Shown one piece after another: positions 7,523 to 9,806 of a DNA stretch of 9,806 nt (its first letter is position 1; every line of letters begins with the position of its first letter). The notes beneath the pieces were generated by a model, which was not told the DNA's origin, did no database searches, and was given only the letters and a program-made list of their open reading frames with translations. The DNA is from Candidatus Aminicenantota bacterium (GTDB taxonomy: Bacteria; Acidobacteriota; Aminicenantia; Aminicenantales; Aminicenantaceae), in contig DAOUSP010000033.1 in NCBI GenBank assembly GCA_030627155.1, forward strand, positions 1-9,806, written 5' to 3'. Made by a program: the position numbers and the translations under genes.

Positions 7523-7549
7523 CGATGAATTTTCAGGTGACTTTCATCG
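7523..7549. repeat. Inverted repeat upstream of the pilin-operon promoter
   Basis: The arms CGATGAA (7523-7529) and TTCATCG (7543-7549) are perfect complements with a 13-nt spacer, about two helical turns centre to centre. They lie just upstream of the candidate -35 box. The layout fits a dimeric regulator site, but no regulator is identified. The rest of the 279-nt gap between fimT and the exported protein gene shows nothing else. Confidence 0.4.
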
Positions 7550-7635
7550 GTCCAAACTCACCTTTTAGTTGACTCCTCTTCACCCCAATAGACTACTCAT
7601 GTGTTTTTTAATTCGAGCTGGGCCTGAACTTTTTT

Positions 7636-8481
7636 TCACTGCCTTACAGGTACTATTCTTATACCTCTGGCTTTTTTCCCAGGAGAATTGTCATAGACTT
7701 CTATTATGTGATAGATGGTGGCAATAAACATCTTGTCAAATTTGCCGTGAAAATAGCTATGGATGAGATTTGTGTATTCAACCATATCTTTTTCATATTG
7801 CGAAAGTTCAGGATCTTCCGGATGAAGCAATTGTGAGATGACTTTGAGTTCAAAGCAAGGAATGTCCAGGAACACAATAGCAGCCCTGGGATTAAACATC
7901 TGGTTTAGGAATGTATGCGTTTCAAATTCAGGAGTTGAATAAAGTTCCAGGGATATCTGTTTTGTTCGATCAAACACTTCATCTGCCTTGTTGTATAAAC
8001 TTGCAAGGATGTCAAGCTTTTCTTGCGTGTCTTTATTAATTGTGGATTTGAGTAATTCGATTGTTTCCTTCATCTTATCCTTCTTCGGGACAAACCCCAT
8101 GCCTTTTACTGCATTGTTAATTGTAAATTGAGTATCTAATCGCCTTATTCCTTGAGTAGCAACCATAGCGTTGTGCGGGCCCGCAAAGGAAGGAAACTCT
8201 CTTTTTTTTATTTTTTTTAAATTTTCGGTTCTACCCTTAATATTCCACTCTAAAAATTTATCCGGGATTTCCCTGGTTTTAAATTCCTCCCACTTGTTTC
8301 CTTTGCCGTAAGTTTTTACTCTTATTATGCCCTGGTCACACTTGCTGGTGTCTACGGTTTGTTGATGGAAAGTGGAACCATTCCAAAAATTTATTTTAGA
8401 ATGTTCCAGTTGCTCCGCCTGGACAAAGGCAAATATTACAACAAGTCCCACAATCATACCAGAAGTCAAACGGTTAGCCAT
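7636..8481 (-). CDS. Exported protein of unknown function
   Basis: I do not recognise this family. The product is 281 aa from the ATG at 8481, which has a perfect AAGGAGGA 5 nt upstream. A TTG at 8571 in the same frame would bury the signal sequence and has no binding site. Residues 1-22 form a signal peptide (hydrophobic core SGMIVGLVVIFAFVQA, then E). The mature protein is Lys-rich and probably helical in its middle part (about 130-180). Toward the end it has a hydrophobic strand (AAIVFLDIPCFELKVI, 200-215), a helix containing YEKDMVEYTNLIHSYFHGKF, and a final IYHIIEVYDNSPGKK segment. The two cysteines in the mature part (C48, C209) could pair. Codons 89-93 lie in two A8 runs. It follows the membrane protein gene, so the two may work together, but nothing points to a reaction. 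Confidence 0.72.
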   Translation of the reverse strand: MANRLTSGMIVGLVVIFAFVQAEQLEHSKINFWNGSTFHQQTVDTSKCDQGIIRVKTYGKGNKWEEFKTREIPDKFLEWNIKGRTENLKKIKKREFPSFAGPHNAMVATQGIRRLDTQFTINNAVKGMGFVPKKDKMKETIELLKSTINKDTQEKLDILASLYNKADEVFDRTKQISLELYSTPEFETHTFLNQMFNPRAAIVFLDIPCFELKVISQLLHPEDPELSQYEKDMVEYTNLIHSYFHGKFDKMFIATIYHIIEVYDNSPGKKARGIRIVPVRQ

Positions 8482-8486
8482 GAAAC

Positions 8487-8494
8487 TCCTCCTT
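8487..8494 (-). promoter_or_regulatory. Strong ribosome binding site of the exported protein
   Basis: AAGGAGGA, a full match to the 16S rRNA tail, lies 5 nt upstream of the ATG at 8481. It fixes the start at the signal peptide and suggests high translation. Confidence 0.8.
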
Positions 8495-8534
8495 TTATAT
8501 ATTTTTCCATCGCCAGAAAATATTTTTGTTTTAT

Positions 8535-8553
8535 GTAGATTTCTAAAATCTAC
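8535..8553. repeat. Perfect 8-bp hairpin between the two unknown genes
   Basis: GTAGATTT and AAATCTAC are separated by CTA, giving an 8-bp stem with a 3-nt loop in the 86-nt gap. In the - strand transcript the stem is followed by A-rich sequence, not a U tract, so it is not a classical terminator for the upstream gene. On the + strand a T-rich run follows at 8561-8568, but no + strand gene precedes it. It could be an RNA processing or stability element, or an operator. Confidence 0.5.
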
Positions 8554-8567
8554 TCTGTCTTTTTTTT

Positions 8568-9398
8568 TCAATCTGGCAACATCTTCTTTCTTTCTTTATA
8601 AATCAGATAAAAAGTCAATAAGAAAGCAGCAATAATGGAAGACATTATGGGTAAATTAAGAGTGATCCAGGGTTCTTCAAAAATATTCCATTTAGCAAGT
8701 ATTTCAACTCCGTTCCAAAAAATTACAGCTGTTGGAATAGCATATCTAATTGCTTTACCCATATCTTTTATTTTCAGAAGTTTATATACGAGATAGATTC
8801 CGCACCCCAGGGAAAGGATAAAAATAATATAGGTGACAGGATGATGAACTCCAAAAATATTCTCATCATAAGCGAGAAGTAACAAAACATAGAAGGTCCA
8901 GAGTACAAGAATCATTTGAAAAGCAGTTCTAGGGCCATAATTGCGGATTCTTCCCTCAGATGTGGGGCCTTTCATTAAAGGCAGTTTTCTTCTCAGATAT
9001 ACAATAAAATTACATCTTACATCCTCATGGAAAAGCAGATAGAAAAAAATTACCAGGATAAAAGGCCAGGTAAATTCCATTAGTCTATACTCCGGAGCTG
9101 TTCCATGAAGGGAAGTTATTCCTAATCTTCGAGAGCCAAATATCAATCCGTATTCCACTGCCCCTGTCCATAAAAGTACTCCGCCCAAGGCTCCATTCAT
9201 ACTTTGCCAGGTGTCAGTCTTATTGAATCGAGTGATATAAATGAGAATGGCTCCAGAGATTGCAAGAACTACCGCTGACCAAAACATAAAACTCTTTTCA
9301 AATCCATATCTTTCATCCACACGGTTGATGACCATCATTAAAGCATGGCCAATTCCCATTAAAAAAAAGAATAATAAAGTTGCCTTTACTCCCTTCAT
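8568..9398 (-). CDS. Polytopic membrane protein of unknown function (about eight helices)
   Basis: The product is 276 aa. The ATG at 9398 has AAAGGAGA 4 nt upstream. Hydrophobic segments are visible near residues 6-24, 36-56, 69-87, 109-123, 160-177, 188-207, 216-235 and 249-267, and a basic tail (KERKK) follows. The loop between segments 4 and 5 is basic (LRRKLPLMKG), which suggests a cytoplasmic side. Segments 3 and 7 share a similar motif, WTGAVE (77-82) and WNGVE (228-232), each with a membrane-embedded Glu. This hints at a 4+4 duplication. I recognise no catalytic or transporter signature. The gene lies upstream of the exported protein with an 86-nt spacer and is probably co-transcribed with it. 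No link to pilus function can be shown beyond proximity. Confidence 0.78.
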   Translation of the reverse strand: MKGVKATLLFFFLMGIGHALMMVINRVDERYGFEKSFMFWSAVVLAISGAILIYITRFNKTDTWQSMNGALGGVLLWTGAVEYGLIFGSRRLGITSLHGTAPEYRLMEFTWPFILVIFFYLLFHEDVRCNFIVYLRRKLPLMKGPTSEGRIRNYGPRTAFQMILVLWTFYVLLLLAYDENIFGVHHPVTYIIFILSLGCGIYLVYKLLKIKDMGKAIRYAIPTAVIFWNGVEILAKWNIFEEPWITLNLPIMSSIIAAFLLTFYLIYKERKKMLPD

Positions 9399-9402
9399 TT
9401 TT

Positions 9403-9410
9403 TCTCCTTT
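9403..9410 (-). promoter_or_regulatory. Ribosome binding site of the membrane protein gene
   Basis: AAAGGAGA lies 4 nt upstream of the ATG at 9398 and supports that start codon. Confidence 0.7.
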
Positions 9411-9720
9411 ATTCTTATTGCAAAACTCGCAGTGCCTTCTCTATGTGCAACGCCACCAGAATAAACCACGCGCTCTTCCTCGCCCAGTACTCGTTGCTGA
9501 GATATATTTATGTCAATACCTAAACATCAGTGTCACTATAGGAATTTTCTTTTTATTACATGCAACATTACATTGGAATCGATTCAGTTTTCCATTCTCT
9601 TACATTTGATATTAGCAATATCATAAAGAGATATACTGGTCAATCACTTAGAAATTTAGAAAAGATTCTGACAGATATGTCTTAAAGTGGTCATTTTGTC
9701 TTCCTGAAAATGAGGTTCTT

Positions 9721-9758
9721 ACTCAAAGATATTCATTTATTGAATTTTATCCTTGAGT
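9721..9758. repeat. Imperfect long inverted repeat in the right-hand intergenic region
   Basis: ACTCAAAGATA (9721-9731) pairs with TATCCTTGAGT (9748-9758) at 10 of 11 positions across a 16-nt spacer. No T tract follows on either strand, so a terminator is unlikely. A protein-binding site or RNA structure is possible. Confidence 0.4.
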
Positions 9759-9785
9759 ATGGTATTCGTTAATTCATGGTATCTG

Positions 9786-9804
9786 AGAAAAATCGTATTT
9801 TTCT
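9786..9804. repeat. Perfect 8-bp AT-rich hairpin at the window edge
   Basis: AGAAAAAT and ATTTTTCT flank the loop CGT. A bidirectional terminator is possible because each arm is rich in T on one strand, but the stem has a single G-C pair and would be weak. The sequence beyond the window is needed to judge it. Confidence 0.35.
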
Positions 9805-9806
9805 TG

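Larger units (their letters stand above)
9399..9806. other. 408-nt AT-rich region without a supported gene
   Basis: No reading frame here has both a plausible start and protein-like sequence. The region should hold the promoter of the membrane protein operon. A TTGACA on the - strand (9511-9516) has no credible -10 partner. It contains three inverted repeats: TGATATT/AATATCA with a 3-nt loop (9607-9623), an 11-bp stem with one mismatch and a 16-nt loop (9721-9758), and AGAAAAAT/ATTTTTCT with a 3-nt loop (9786-9804). The last could be part of a terminator for a gene beyond the window. Confidence 0.5.

Noticed and set aside
7610..7637. Possible terminator hairpin followed by T7 on the + strand after the exported protein gene
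   Set aside because: The stem has mismatches and wobble pairs, and the T tract is on the strand that carries no gene here.
8482..8571. N-terminal extension of the exported protein from a TTG at 8571
   Set aside because: It would put 30 residues in front of a clear signal peptide. The ATG at 8481 has a perfect ribosome binding site.
8372..8635. 87-residue + strand reading frame
   Set aside because: It runs antisense across the signal peptide of the exported protein and the end of the membrane protein, with no start signal.
9424..9445. Sigma54-like GGCAC...TTTTGCA pattern upstream of the membrane protein gene
   Set aside because: The GG and GC elements are 13 nt apart instead of the required 10.
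9241..9609. 122-residue + strand reading frame
   Set aside because: Its first half is antisense to the membrane protein. The remainder lies in AT-rich intergenic sequence with no ribosome binding site.

Overview
The window looks like a piece of an AT-rich chromosome (roughly 40% GC by eye, not computed) from a Gram-negative bacterium with type IV pili. The minor-pilin order fimT-pilV-pilW-pilX-pilY1, and a pilY1 that carries FG-GAP/VCBS repeats, fit lineages such as Acidobacteriota, Aminicenantes or former Deltaproteobacteria. The sequence alone does not settle the phylum.

Left part, + strand (1-1042): the 3' end of a gene whose product ends in a helical segment plus a small pilin-like tail. 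It overlaps by 13 nt the start of a complete prepilin peptidase gene (pilD), which has four zinc-type cysteines and two catalytic aspartates.

Central part, - strand (7356 down to 1071): a tightly packed five-gene operon. Read in its own direction it is fimT/gspH, pilV, pilW, pilX and a large pilY1, with gaps of 2, 4, 18 and 16 nt. It converges on pilD with only 28 nt between the stop codons. Several starts had to be moved inward to fit the ribosome binding sites and leader lengths. PilD would cleave and methylate the pilin-like products. FimT, PilV, PilW and PilX would form the priming or tip complex that carries PilY1 at the pilus tip. PilY1 here has an N-terminal calcium-loop (VCBS/FG-GAP) propeller instead of the von Willebrand A domain of the Pseudomonas protein. 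PilV, PilW and PilX each also carry a DxNxDG-type loop, so the tip complex may be broadly calcium-dependent.

Right part, - strand (9398 down to 7636): a membrane protein with about eight helices, followed by a small exported protein. I recognise neither. Both have strong ribosome binding sites. A short perfect hairpin lies between them. The last 408 bases (9399-9806) hold no gene that I can support, only AT-rich inverted repeats.

No tRNA, rRNA, CRISPR array, insertion sequence or convincing riboswitch was seen.
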